From Gordonibacter massiliensis (ex Traore et al. 2017) (GTDB lineage: Bacteria > Actinomycetota > Coriobacteriia > Coriobacteriales > Eggerthellaceae), in assembly GCA_900170005.1 (NCBI GenBank), contig LT827128.1, positions 1,674,001 through 1,738,000 of the forward strand: 64,000 nucleotides of DNA, in the 5' to 3' direction. A model generated the notes under the pieces. That model was given only the letters and a program-made list of their open reading frames with translations, was not told the DNA's origin and did not search any database. Position 1 is the stretch's first letter, and each line of letters opens with the position of its first letter. Shown one piece after another: positions 36,215 to 43,509 of this stretch. Both the position numbers and the translations under genes were made by a program.

Positions 36215-36224
36215 CCCCCCCCCC
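36215..36224. repeat. Ten-base poly-C tract in the operon leader
   Basis: Ten consecutive C on the plus strand (G on the transcribed message side) lie between the NusG-like gene and the priming transferase, with a hairpin close by. It is not in a coding sequence. Tracts this long can slip during replication. Confidence 0.8.
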
Positions 36225-36242
36225 GTCGGCAAGAAACACCGA

Positions 36243-36261
36243 TGCCCGCCGAGGGCGGGCA
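36243..36261 (-). promoter_or_regulatory. Leader hairpin before the capsule genes
   Basis: A perfect 8-bp stem TGCCCGCC / GGCGGGCA with a 3-base loop lies 15 bases past the stop of the NusG-like gene. It may be an RNA signal for NusG-type antitermination or a weak terminator without a T run. Confidence 0.4.
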
Positions 36262-36275
36262 ACAGGGGGATGCTG

Positions 36276-36815
36276 TTATTTTTCAGGCCTTCGGCCGACA
36301 ATCGCCAGTCCTATCTCTACGTTTATGGTTCTTCCGAACATGCTCACTTCGACGCGGGCGGTGCCTTTGCGGCGGTTGACCTCGGTGATCCAGCCTTCGC
36401 GGCCGATCATGGGACCCTCGGTGACCACCACCTCGTCGCCTTCCATCACCGCCTTCGACAGGTGAATCGTGCGATGCTTCTCGGTGGTGAAGGCGTTGAT
36501 GAACGCCCTTTCCGATCGATCGAGGGGAACGAACGACTTCTCGCTGCCGAGCATCCGCGTGAACGTGGGGATCCTTCCCAAACGGTCGTTCAGCTCGTCG
36601 ACACGGTTGGTGACGGCTATGACGTAGCCGGGGAACAGGTTGCGCGTGAGGGTGCGGTACTGCCCATGGAACTTGCGTTCCACCTGGTAGCGCGGTACGA
36701 AGCATTCCTTGAGGACGGGCCTGCCATCCTGGGAGAGCTCGCCGGCTGCATGCAGGTTGATGAGCTCGCACGCCTTGTCCTCTTGCCCTGACAGCACCTG
36801 GATCACGTACCACAT
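36276..36815 (-). CDS. NusG paralogue, probable LoaP/RfaH-type antiterminator
   Basis: 179 residues from the ATG at 36815, with GAGGAGG six bases upstream. The N-terminal NGN domain (WYVIQVLSGQEDKACELI ... LFPGYVIAVTN) is followed by a KOW domain (about 126-155, GDEVVVTEGPMIGREGWITE). It is a specialised NusG, not the housekeeping one, which lies elsewhere with secE. LoaP-type proteins bind leader RNA hairpins and let RNA polymerase read through long polysaccharide operons. Its place directly ahead of a 12-kb capsule operon fits that role. Confidence 0.88.
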   Translation of the reverse strand: MWYVIQVLSGQEDKACELINLHAAGELSQDGRPVLKECFVPRYQVERKFHGQYRTLTRNLFPGYVIAVTNRVDELNDRLGRIPTFTRMLGSEKSFVPLDRSERAFINAFTTEKHRTIHLSKAVMEGDEVVVTEGPMIGREGWITEVNRRKGTARVEVSMFGRTINVEIGLAIVGRRPEK

Positions 36816-36841
36816 GAGAGGCCTCCTCGTTCTCGGGCGGA

Positions 36842-36873
36842 CACGGCTTCGCCGTGCGGGCCCTTCGGCCCGC
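36842..36873 (-). promoter_or_regulatory. Two tandem short hairpins in the 5' leader of the NusG-like gene
   Basis: CACGGC-TTC-GCCGTG (36842-36856) and GCGGGCC-CTTC-GGCCCGC (36856-36873) lie 27 bases upstream of the start codon. They are perfect stems with tight loops and could be NusG-type recruitment elements; function is inference. Confidence 0.4.
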
Positions 36874-36952
36874 GACATCGAGAGTATTCATTCCCCTGGT
36901 TCCGCTCGGCCCGCCGATGGCACCGCCCGCGCTTCTCAGGATATGCTCGTCG

Positions 36953-37008
36953 CGGTTTCCCGCTGGGAGCCCAACGCGCCTCCGCCTTGGACTCCCAGCG
37001 GGAAACCG
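36953..37008 (-). promoter_or_regulatory. Perfect 17-bp stem-loop between the two NusG paralogues
   Basis: CGGTTTCCCGCTGGGAG (36953-36969) pairs fully with 36992-37008 around a 22-base loop, eight bases after the stop of the first NusG paralogue. No T run follows on the minus strand. It could be a conditional terminator or an RNA element read by the NusG proteins. Confidence 0.55.
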
Positions 37009-37016
37009 GATTCGTG

Positions 37017-37625
37017 CTAGTTCTTCACCGGAACGTTCAGCGCCGCTTGCAGCACGCAGTCGCCGTCGCCCCCTTCGTCGAAACGGAGGTAGGCCATCCG
37101 CTTGTGGCGGTTGATCTTGCGCACACGACCCTCGCAGCCGCGCAGCGGGCCTCGCTCCACGCGCAGGACGCCGCCCTCGATGCGGCCCTCGCTCGCACGC
37201 AGCACGTGCGCGTCGTCGAGTGCCGATTCGAGCCACGTCTGCACCGCAGACGAAAGGGGCGCGTACGAGCGGTCCCTCCTGCCCACGAGCGACACGGGAA
37301 ACGACAATTGCCCGAGCGCCTTCGACAGGGCACGCACGTCGCGCGTGGCCACGAACACGTACTCGCTGAACATGGGGTGGACGACGATGCGCCAAGCGCC
37401 CTCGTGCTTCATGTACCGTTCGTATTTGGGAACGAAGCAGTCTTCGACGAGATCCGACGCCAGAAGCTGGCGGCACTTACCCGCCACCGCATCCTCACGG
37501 CCTTCGGGCACGTGAATGGCGTACCAGCGAAGCGCACCGTCGCGAGACGGGCCGTTCGACAGGAACCCCATGGGCAATTCTCTGCGCTGTCGTGCCTCCG
37601 CTGCCACCGGCTTCCTCCCTCGCAT
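37017..37625 (-). CDS. Second NusG paralogue (NGN-KOW), first gene after the putative invertible segment
   Basis: 202 residues. The start at 37625 lacks a strong ribosome site; an ATG at 37571 is possible. NGN-domain signs are RWYAIHVPEGREDAVAGKCR, CFVPKYERYMKHEGAW and PMFSEYVFVATRD. The KOW domain is near residues 155-190 (LRVERGPLRGCEGRVRKINR). It diverges strongly from the paralogue that follows. In Bacteroides capsule loci, pairs of NusG-like proteins (UpxY) and invertible promoters control phase-variable capsules. The arrangement here is similar but in a different phylum. Confidence 0.85.
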   Translation of the reverse strand: MRGRKPVAAEARQRRELPMGFLSNGPSRDGALRWYAIHVPEGREDAVAGKCRQLLASDLVEDCFVPKYERYMKHEGAWRIVVHPMFSEYVFVATRDVRALSKALGQLSFPVSLVGRRDRSYAPLSSAVQTWLESALDDAHVLRASEGRIEGGVLRVERGPLRGCEGRVRKINRHKRMAYLRFDEGGDGDCVLQAALNVPVKN

Positions 37626-37691
37626 GCTTCGTGCAAGTTCGGATGCTGCGGCTGACGGGGCGAATCGCCGCCACGCCCGAGCCGCTGTAGC

Positions 37692-37810
37692 AAACGTAGA
37701 CTTTTTGACAAAGATGGCCGATAATCTCGATTGAAAGAAAAGTGCAGGTCGGATGCAAGGCCTTGGAAATATGGCAAGCTAGTTATACGTGCGACAAAAA
37801 GTCTACGTTT
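37692..37810. promoter_or_regulatory. Putative invertible segment bounded by perfect 16-bp inverted repeats
   Basis: AAACGTAGACTTTTTG at 37692-37707 is repeated in exact reverse complement at 37795-37810, enclosing 87 bp. The left repeat is 66 bases upstream of the first NusG paralogue and the right one 16 bases from the end of the serine recombinase gene. The inside joins TTTTTG to ACA on the left (making TTGACA) and to TCG on the right, so inversion would change the promoter-like sequence facing the operon. Candidate boxes such as TTGGAA with TATACG point rightward in this orientation, away from the capsule genes. No strong promoter can be named with certainty. Confidence 0.7.
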
Positions 37811-37826
37811 TGGCAACGAAAATTAT

Positions 37827-38483
37827 TCAGACGGCTTTTTCGACTGGCCTTTCGCCGCGAGCGACTTCTTCGTTTTGAGCGCCCTCTTTTTTCATCCATC
37901 GATCGAACGTCCTGGTGCACACGCACAGGCGCTTGGCAGCTTCCGCGCGTGTGACCTGGCCCGATAGATATGCCGTTTTGACGGATTGAAACGTGCTGGG
38001 CAGCTCGATGGCCGGTCGGCCGAACCTCACGCCGCGCGCTTGGGCCGCCGCGATGCCCTCTGCTTGTCGTTGGCGAATGTTTTCACGCTCCAGTTGTGCA
38101 ACATAACTGAGAAGCTGCAAAACGACATCGGCAAGGAACACGCCCGTGATGCCGTTCTGGTCGTTGCGCGTGTCCAAGAGCGGCATGTCGAGCACCACGA
38201 CGTGCACCCGCTTCACCTTCGTGAGAATGCGCCATTGCTCGAGTATCTCGTTGTAGTTTCTCCCCAGCCTGTCGATGCTCTTCACCACCATCACGTCGCC
38301 GGGCTCGAGCCGCTCGACCAGCCTGCGATATTCGGGCCGCTCGAAATCCTTGCCGCTCGCCTTGTCTGCGAAGATGCGCTCCGCCGCAACGGGAAACTCG
38401 GTCAAGGCGTCTATCTGCCGACTGAGCTTCTGGTCCTTTGCCGATACGCGCGCATATCCGTACACGTTGCCTTCTCGCTTCAT
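37827..38483 (-). CDS. Serine recombinase (resolvase/invertase family)
   Basis: 218 residues, the size of Hin/Gin/Mpi-type enzymes. Catalytic Ser14 lies in YGYARVSAKDQ. DKASGKDFERPEYRRLVERL and KSIDRLGRNYNEILEQW are also typical, followed by the long helix (QLERENIRQRQAEGIAAA). A C-terminal helix-turn-helix (TRAEAAKRLCVCTRTFDRWM) binds the site. It is transcribed toward the inverted repeats immediately downstream. The likely job is flipping the 87-bp segment. A resolvase left by a transposon is the alternative, but no transposase is present. Confidence 0.92.
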   Translation of the reverse strand: MKREGNVYGYARVSAKDQKLSRQIDALTEFPVAAERIFADKASGKDFERPEYRRLVERLEPGDVMVVKSIDRLGRNYNEILEQWRILTKVKRVHVVVLDMPLLDTRNDQNGITGVFLADVVLQLLSYVAQLERENIRQRQAEGIAAAQARGVRFGRPAIELPSTFQSVKTAYLSGQVTRAEAAKRLCVCTRTFDRWMKKEGAQNEEVARGERPVEKAV

Positions 38484-38733
38484 TGCTCACCCCATCGCTT
38501 TCGGCAAAGCGAGCCCTTTTGGGCCGCTTCGCCATCGGCCGTCAAAAGAGGAGCCGACTGGCGCACGGCCCGTCGGCTTAGGGTTTATTATCGCGAATCG
38601 GCGTCGTTCGGGCCATGCGGGTGGAATTGGGACGAGGGAGCATGCTGTAGAGGTGTAAGTGCGCTTGCCGCACGGGTTTCGCAGGGTGCAGCAGTCTGCC
38701 CCTGCGGAGGGAATCGCCAGCCGGAGAGCTTCC

Positions 38734-40581
38734 CTACGCGCAGTTCTTGGTGTGGCGGTAGGTGGGGACGGCTTCTTCGAGGATGCGCACGGCTTCCTCG
38801 TCGGTTTTGCCGATGGCCCCCTCCAGCTCGTCGAGCTTGGCGGCCACCTCGTCGTAGCTGATCTCCTGGCCGGTGGATATCATGATGGACTTGTTGTCGG
38901 TGGGAAGCGTGCTCTCCTCGTCCATGAGCAGCTCCTCGTACATCTTCTCGCCGTCGCGCAGGCCCGTGAACGTGATCTTCACGTCCACGTCGGGCACGAG
39001 GCCCTGCAGCTGGATGAGGCCCTTCGCCAAGTCGACGATCTTCACCGGCTCGCCCATGTCGAGGATGAATATCTCGCCGCCGTGCGCCATGCCGCCCGCT
39101 TGGATGACCAAGCGCGACGCCTCCGGGATGGTCATGAAGAAGCGCTCGATCTCGGGGTGCGTGACCGTGACGGGGCCGCCGGCCGCGATCTGGCGCTGGA
39201 ACACGGGGATGACGCTGCCGTTCGAGCCCAGCACGTTGCCGAACCGCACGGCCGAGAAGATGGTCTTCGACGTGCGGGCGTAGTACTGCATGATCATCTC
39301 GCCCATGCGCTTCGTGGCGCCCATGACGCTCGTGGGGTTCACGGCCTTGTCGGTGGAGATGAAGATGAAGCGCGCCGCGCCGTACGCGTCGGCGGCCTTC
39401 ACCACGTTGAGCGTGCCGAACACGTTGTTGTGGAGCGCCTCGCGCGGGCACGCCTCCATGAGCGGCACGTGCTTGTGGGCCGCGGCATGGAACACGGCGC
39501 CGGGGCGGTACTTCGCGAACACCTCCGCCACGCGGGCCTCGTCGCACACGCTGCCGATCTCGATGATCACGTCGATGTCGTCGTACTCGGATAGCAGCTC
39601 GTTGCGCAGCATGTAGGCGTCGTTCTCGTAGATGTCGAACACGACGATGCGCGCGGGCGCCACCTTGCACAGCTGGCGGGCGAGCTCGCTGCCGATGGAA
39701 CCGCCGCCGCCCGTGACCAGCACGGTCTCGCCGGCGATGTAGCCCGACACGGCGCGCGTGTTGAGGATGATCTCCTCGCGGCCCAGCAGGTCGGCCACGT
39801 CGACGTCGCGCAGCCGCACGTCGCCGATCTCGTCGAGCGAGAGCTCGCGGATGTTCGGCAGCGTGCGCAGCTTGCACTCGGTCTTCGTGCACTCGCCGTA
39901 GATGCGCTTGCGCTCCTCGAGCGAGGCGGAGGGGATGGCCACGACGATCTGCTCGATGTCGTAGCGCTCCACCAAATCGACGATGTCCTCGGTGGTGCCC
40001 GCCACCTTCACGCCGTGGATGCGGCTGCCGCGCTTGGAGACGTCGTCGTCGGTGGCGACGATGGCGACGCCGGGCATGAGCGGATCCTTCGACGCCATGC
40101 GGCCGATGGCGAGCGAGCCCGTCTCCCCCGCGCCCACGATGAGCGTGCGCGGCCGGTCGCAGGCGCGCTGCGCGGAGCCCAGGGCGCGTTTCTTCTGGCG
40201 CATGACGCGGAAGATCAGGCGTATGCCGCCCATGAAGAATATGAGCAGGAAGCACGAGACGAAGAACACGCGGATGGGCAGGCGCACGTCGATGATCCAC
40301 AGGAACACGGCGCCGATGAGCGTGGACAGCACCACGGCGAACATGATCTGGATGGCCTCGTCGACGCTGGCGTACTCCCAGAGGTTGTTGTACAGTCTGA
40401 ACAGGCCCAACACGGCCACGTTGATGAGCGCGAGGATGCCCAGCATGAAGAAGATCTCGTTGTTGACGAACACCTCGTCCTCGACGGCGGTGAGCAACGA
40501 CGCGAGCCAGTAGGCGGCGTACGTCGCTACGATATCGAGCAGCAAAAGCAGCGCTGTTCTTTTTGTGATATGAGCATCCAA
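38734..40581 (-). CDS. CapD/WbpM-type nucleoside-diphosphate-sugar 4,6-dehydratase, membrane bound
   Basis: About 615 residues if it begins at a TTG (40581) after a GGGG-rich site; the frame is open further upstream but the extra residues do not resemble the family. Four membrane segments in the first 150 residues are followed by a first Rossmann domain (TLIVGAGETGSLAIGRM). The catalytic domain has VTGGGGSIGSELARQL and STDKAVNPTSVMGATKR, where Met replaces the usual Tyr, as in WbpM/PglF. It should make UDP-4-keto-6-deoxy sugars from UDP-GlcNAc for surface glycans. The 250-base gap to the recombinase holds only short repeats. Confidence 0.9.
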   Translation of the reverse strand: MDAHITKRTALLLLLDIVATYAAYWLASLLTAVEDEVFVNNEIFFMLGILALINVAVLGLFRLYNNLWEYASVDEAIQIMFAVVLSTLIGAVFLWIIDVRLPIRVFFVSCFLLIFFMGGIRLIFRVMRQKKRALGSAQRACDRPRTLIVGAGETGSLAIGRMASKDPLMPGVAIVATDDDVSKRGSRIHGVKVAGTTEDIVDLVERYDIEQIVVAIPSASLEERKRIYGECTKTECKLRTLPNIRELSLDEIGDVRLRDVDVADLLGREEIILNTRAVSGYIAGETVLVTGGGGSIGSELARQLCKVAPARIVVFDIYENDAYMLRNELLSEYDDIDVIIEIGSVCDEARVAEVFAKYRPGAVFHAAAHKHVPLMEACPREALHNNVFGTLNVVKAADAYGAARFIFISTDKAVNPTSVMGATKRMGEMIMQYYARTSKTIFSAVRFGNVLGSNGSVIPVFQRQIAAGGPVTVTHPEIERFFMTIPEASRLVIQAGGMAHGGEIFILDMGEPVKIVDLAKGLIQLQGLVPDVDVKITFTGLRDGEKMYEELLMDEESTLPTDNKSIMISTGQEISYDEVAAKLDELEGAIGKTDEEAVRILEEAVPTYRHTKNCA

Positions 40582-40709
40582 AGGTTGCCCCGTCCCCGAA
40601 TGGAAAAGCGAATGATGACATTTTGCCGACAAAGCATGGCAGCCAAAAGGGTATTGTATACAAAGTAACGTAACCTTGCACGGACCAATGCTTTTCAGGA
40701 GCTTGCTAC

Positions 40710-42023
40710 ATGAATAAAACAGCCGCAGCGGATGTGGTCGACACACCCGCGACCGAACCGGATACCCCCGTTGACCAGCCCGCACGGTCGAGCAACGTCG
40801 ACGCCATCGTCTCGTACTTCGAAAGCGGCATCACGCCCGCCGACGCGCCGGGCGAGCTGGGGATCGAGCTGGAGCACACCCTCGTGCACGACGACCTGGG
40901 CCCCGTGTCGTACAGCGAGCCTTACGGCGTGGAATGGCTGCTGGGCCAGCTGGAAGCCGACTTCCCCTCCACGACGCGCGATCCCGAGGGCGACCTTCTG
41001 GGCGTTGCCCGCCCCGGCGAGGCCGTGACCATCGAGCCAGCGGCGCAGGTGGAGCTCTCGGCCGGACCGTACCGGAACCTCGACGAGGCGCTCGAGGCGT
41101 TCGAGGCGTTCGAGCGGAAGCTGTCCTCGGTGCTGGAGCCGCACGGCGAGCGCGCGCTCACGGTGGGCTACCACCCCTCCGCCAAGGCGCTGGATTTGGA
41201 GCTCATTCCCAAGCGGCGCTACAAGTTCATGAACCTGTACCTGGGCGAGAAGGGGCCGTTCGGGCCGCGCATGATGCGCGGCAGCGCCTCCACGCAGGTG
41301 TCAATAGACTACTGGTCGACGGCCGACTGCCTGCGCAAGCTGCGGCTGGCGTTCGCGCTCGTGCCGCTGTTCTCGCTCATGTGCGACAACGCGCCGGTGT
41401 TCGAGGGAGCGCCGCGCACCCACGAGCTCGTGCGCACCGAGATATGGCGGTACTGCGACCCCGACCGCTGCGGCCTGGTGCCCGGCGTGATGGACCCGGC
41501 GTTCGACCTGCGCCGTTACGCGGAGTACATTCTGGACACGCCGGCCATCCTCATACCCTGCCGCAAGGAGCAGTGGTGCTACTCGGAGCGCACGTTCGGC
41601 GAGATATACGCCGAACGCACCATGACGCGCGCCGAGGTGGAGCACGCCGTGTCCATGTTCTTCAACGACGTGCGCTTGAAAACGTACATCGAGATCAGGC
41701 CCGCCGACGCCATGCCCGTACCCTACGTGGTGGCGTACGCCGGCCTGGTGAAGGGGCTGTTCTACGACGCCGCCAACCTCGACGCGCTCGACGAGCTGTT
41801 CGCCGGCGTGGACGGAACCGCCGTCGAGGCGGCCAAGGACGCGCTCATGGAGCAGGGCTACGAGGCCGAGGTGTACGGGCGGCCCGTGGCCGAACTGGTC
41901 GACGAGATCTTGCGGCTGGCGCGCCGGGGGCTCGCGGAGGACGAGCGGCGCTACCTGGAACCGCTTGCGCGCCTCGCGGAGCAGCGCGTCACGCTGGCCG
42001 ATTTGGCGGAACGCGAAGGCTAG
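40710..42023 (+). CDS. gshA: Glutamate-cysteine ligase
   Basis: 437 residues with an AGGAG site before the ATG. The GCS2-type fold is recognised from GIELEHTLV, EPAAQVELSAGPYRNLDEAL, GYHPSAKALDLELIPKRRY, and MMRGSASTQVSIDY. It makes gamma-glutamylcysteine from glutamate and cysteine with ATP. No glutathione synthetase gene is nearby. It is transcribed away from the dehydratase gene, with both promoters in the short gap. Confidence 0.9.
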   Translation: MNKTAAADVVDTPATEPDTPVDQPARSSNVDAIVSYFESGITPADAPGELGIELEHTLVHDDLGPVSYSEPYGVEWLLGQLEADFPSTTRDPEGDLLGVARPGEAVTIEPAAQVELSAGPYRNLDEALEAFEAFERKLSSVLEPHGERALTVGYHPSAKALDLELIPKRRYKFMNLYLGEKGPFGPRMMRGSASTQVSIDYWSTADCLRKLRLAFALVPLFSLMCDNAPVFEGAPRTHELVRTEIWRYCDPDRCGLVPGVMDPAFDLRRYAEYILDTPAILIPCRKEQWCYSERTFGEIYAERTMTRAEVEHAVSMFFNDVRLKTYIEIRPADAMPVPYVVAYAGLVKGLFYDAANLDALDELFAGVDGTAVEAAKDALMEQGYEAEVYGRPVAELVDEILRLARRGLAEDERRYLEPLARLAEQRVTLADLAEREG

Positions 42024-42093
42024 GGAGAGCCTGACGGCTTGTCATCCTGAGCGGAGCGAACGATGGCGGCAGATGCAGAGCAAGGAGGTTGAC

Positions 42094-42528
42094 GTGGACA
42101 ATGCGGGCAAGATGGTGAGGGTGGCGTACAAGGGCTTCTTCGACGACGGTGCCGTGTTCATCGACCAGACGGAGCAGCCCATCGAGTTCCCCTGCCTGGA
42201 CGGGTGGATGCCTCCGGCGTTCATCGAAACCGTGCGCGATATGGAGGTAGGCGAGACGCGGCGGGTCCATGTGGGCGCGAACGAGGCCTACGAGGAGCGC
42301 ACCGACGAGCGCGTCATGGAGGTTGAGCGCGCGAAGATCCCCGCATCGGTGAAGCTGGTGGTGGGCGAGATGGTGAACCTGGAGGATCCCACGGGTCAGA
42401 CCTATCCGGCGCGTTTGGTGGAGCTGACCGACGAGAAGGCCGTGTTCGACATGAACCACGAGGCCATCGCCAAGGCGCTCAACTTCGAGATGACGCTGCT
42501 GGGCGTGGAAGAGCTGCCGCATCGCTGA
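42094..42528 (+). CDS. FKBP-type peptidyl-prolyl isomerase, degenerate paralogue
   Basis: 144 residues from a GTG with AAGGAGG five bases upstream; an ATG at 42073 is a weaker alternative. The layout follows SlyD-like FKBPs (VRVAYKGFFDDGAVF ... VGETRRVHVGANEAYEER ... FDMNHEAIAKALNFEMTL). The normally conserved segment (IPGFDAAV in the next gene) is changed to PPAFIETV, which may weaken isomerase activity. It lies next to a normal SlyD-like gene, probably by duplication. Confidence 0.82.
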   Translation: MDNAGKMVRVAYKGFFDDGAVFIDQTEQPIEFPCLDGWMPPAFIETVRDMEVGETRRVHVGANEAYEERTDERVMEVERAKIPASVKLVVGEMVNLEDPTGQTYPARLVELTDEKAVFDMNHEAIAKALNFEMTLLGVEELPHR

Positions 42529-42679
42529 GCGGGGCGGGCCGCATGTTCCGACAGGCCGCACGCTCCGGATGTCAACGAACTTATGCCAACTTGGAGAGGG
42601 TTTCAGCCCTGGGACGAGGCCGCATGAGCCGTTGGGGTAGACTGGATCCACGGTTTTTCACATTGAGAGGAGCTCGTTC

Positions 42680-43108
42680 ATGAGCAACGAAGGCAAGAAG
42701 GTCAAAGTCCACTACACCGGCACGCTTGACGACGGCACGAAGTTCGACTCGTCGGTCGACCGCGGAGAGCCCATCGAGTTCACCTGCGACGCCGGCCAGA
42801 TGATCCCCGGTTTCGACGCCGCGGTGAAGGACATGGCCCAGGGCGAGACGAAGAACGTGCATATCCCCGCCGCCGAGGCGTACGGCGAGCGCCGCGAGGA
42901 CATGGTGCAGAAGGTTCCCGTGAGCCAGATCCCCAACGGCGAGCAGCTTCCCGTGGGCCAGACCGTGTACATGCGCGGCCCGGGCGGCCAGTCGTTCCCC
43001 GTGTTCGTTGAGTCCATCGAGGACGGCATCGCCACGTTCGACATGAACCACGAGCTGGCCGGCAAGGACCTCAACTTCGAGATCACGCTGGTGGAGGTTG
43101 CCGACTAG
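42680..43108 (+). CDS. FKBP-type peptidyl-prolyl cis-trans isomerase (SlyD-like)
   Basis: 142 residues with GAGGAG seven bases before the ATG. FKBP motifs are complete: KVHYTGTLDDGTKFDSS, GQMIPGFDAAVKDMAQGE and AAEAYGERR, then an inserted chaperone flap (about 75-125) and ATFDMNHELAGKDLNFE, the SlyD hallmark. There is no histidine-rich tail. It helps protein folding in the cytoplasm. A strong terminator follows. Confidence 0.93.
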   Translation: MSNEGKKVKVHYTGTLDDGTKFDSSVDRGEPIEFTCDAGQMIPGFDAAVKDMAQGETKNVHIPAAEAYGERREDMVQKVPVSQIPNGEQLPVGQTVYMRGPGGQSFPVFVESIEDGIATFDMNHELAGKDLNFEITLVEVAD

Positions 43109-43134
43109 CGGCATCCTGTTTGCAGATGCGTTGA

Positions 43135-43166
43135 GAAGGGGCGCCCGCGGGCGCCCCTTCTTCTTT
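43135..43166 (+). terminator. Intrinsic terminator after the slyD-like gene
   Basis: AAGGGGCGCCC pairs with GGGCGCCCCTT around a 2-base loop and is followed by CTTCTTT. Confidence 0.85.
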
Positions 43167-43211
43167 GCGGTAGGTGCGGGCGCCGGAGCGCCGCGCACGG
43201 CAGTCGCGCGC

Positions 43212-43391
43212 TCACTCCCGCGCGGCGCCCACGACGCCGGCGTCGATGATGGAGCACAGGGCGCTGCTGGCACGCTCGCCCTCGATGCCGAGCGTCTCGA
43301 AGCGCTTCGCCAACTTGAGGCAGTAGCTCAGCTCGTGGAGCGGCAGCTCCGCCAGAGCCGACACGGCTTGCTCGTTGAGCAGGTTCTTCAT
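43212..43391 (-). CDS. Small protein of unknown function (59 residues)
   Basis: ATG at 43391 with GAGGAG six bases upstream. The product is helical (MKNLLNEQAVSALAELPLHE ... SYCLKLAKRFETLGI) with no motif I recognise. It is read in the same direction as the PucR gene upstream, 118 bases away, and may share its transcript. Confidence 0.6.
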   Translation of the reverse strand: MKNLLNEQAVSALAELPLHELSYCLKLAKRFETLGIEGERASSALCSIIDAGVVGAARE

Positions 43392-43509
43392 GGGGTTCTC
43401 CTCTCGCTCGCTTCCCTTGCGCCTCCCAGTGTACGGCGCGGGCACCGGCAAGCGTTTGGAGGGGCGTGACAATCGGGAGGCCTCCTTTTGTCTGATCGGA
43501 CAAAAGGAG

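Noticed and set aside
42036-42062. GTCATCCTGAGCGGAGCGAA as a regulatory site for the FKBP gene
   Set aside because: Very similar sequences are scattered in many bacterial genomes as an intergenic repeat. A specific regulatory role cannot be supported here.
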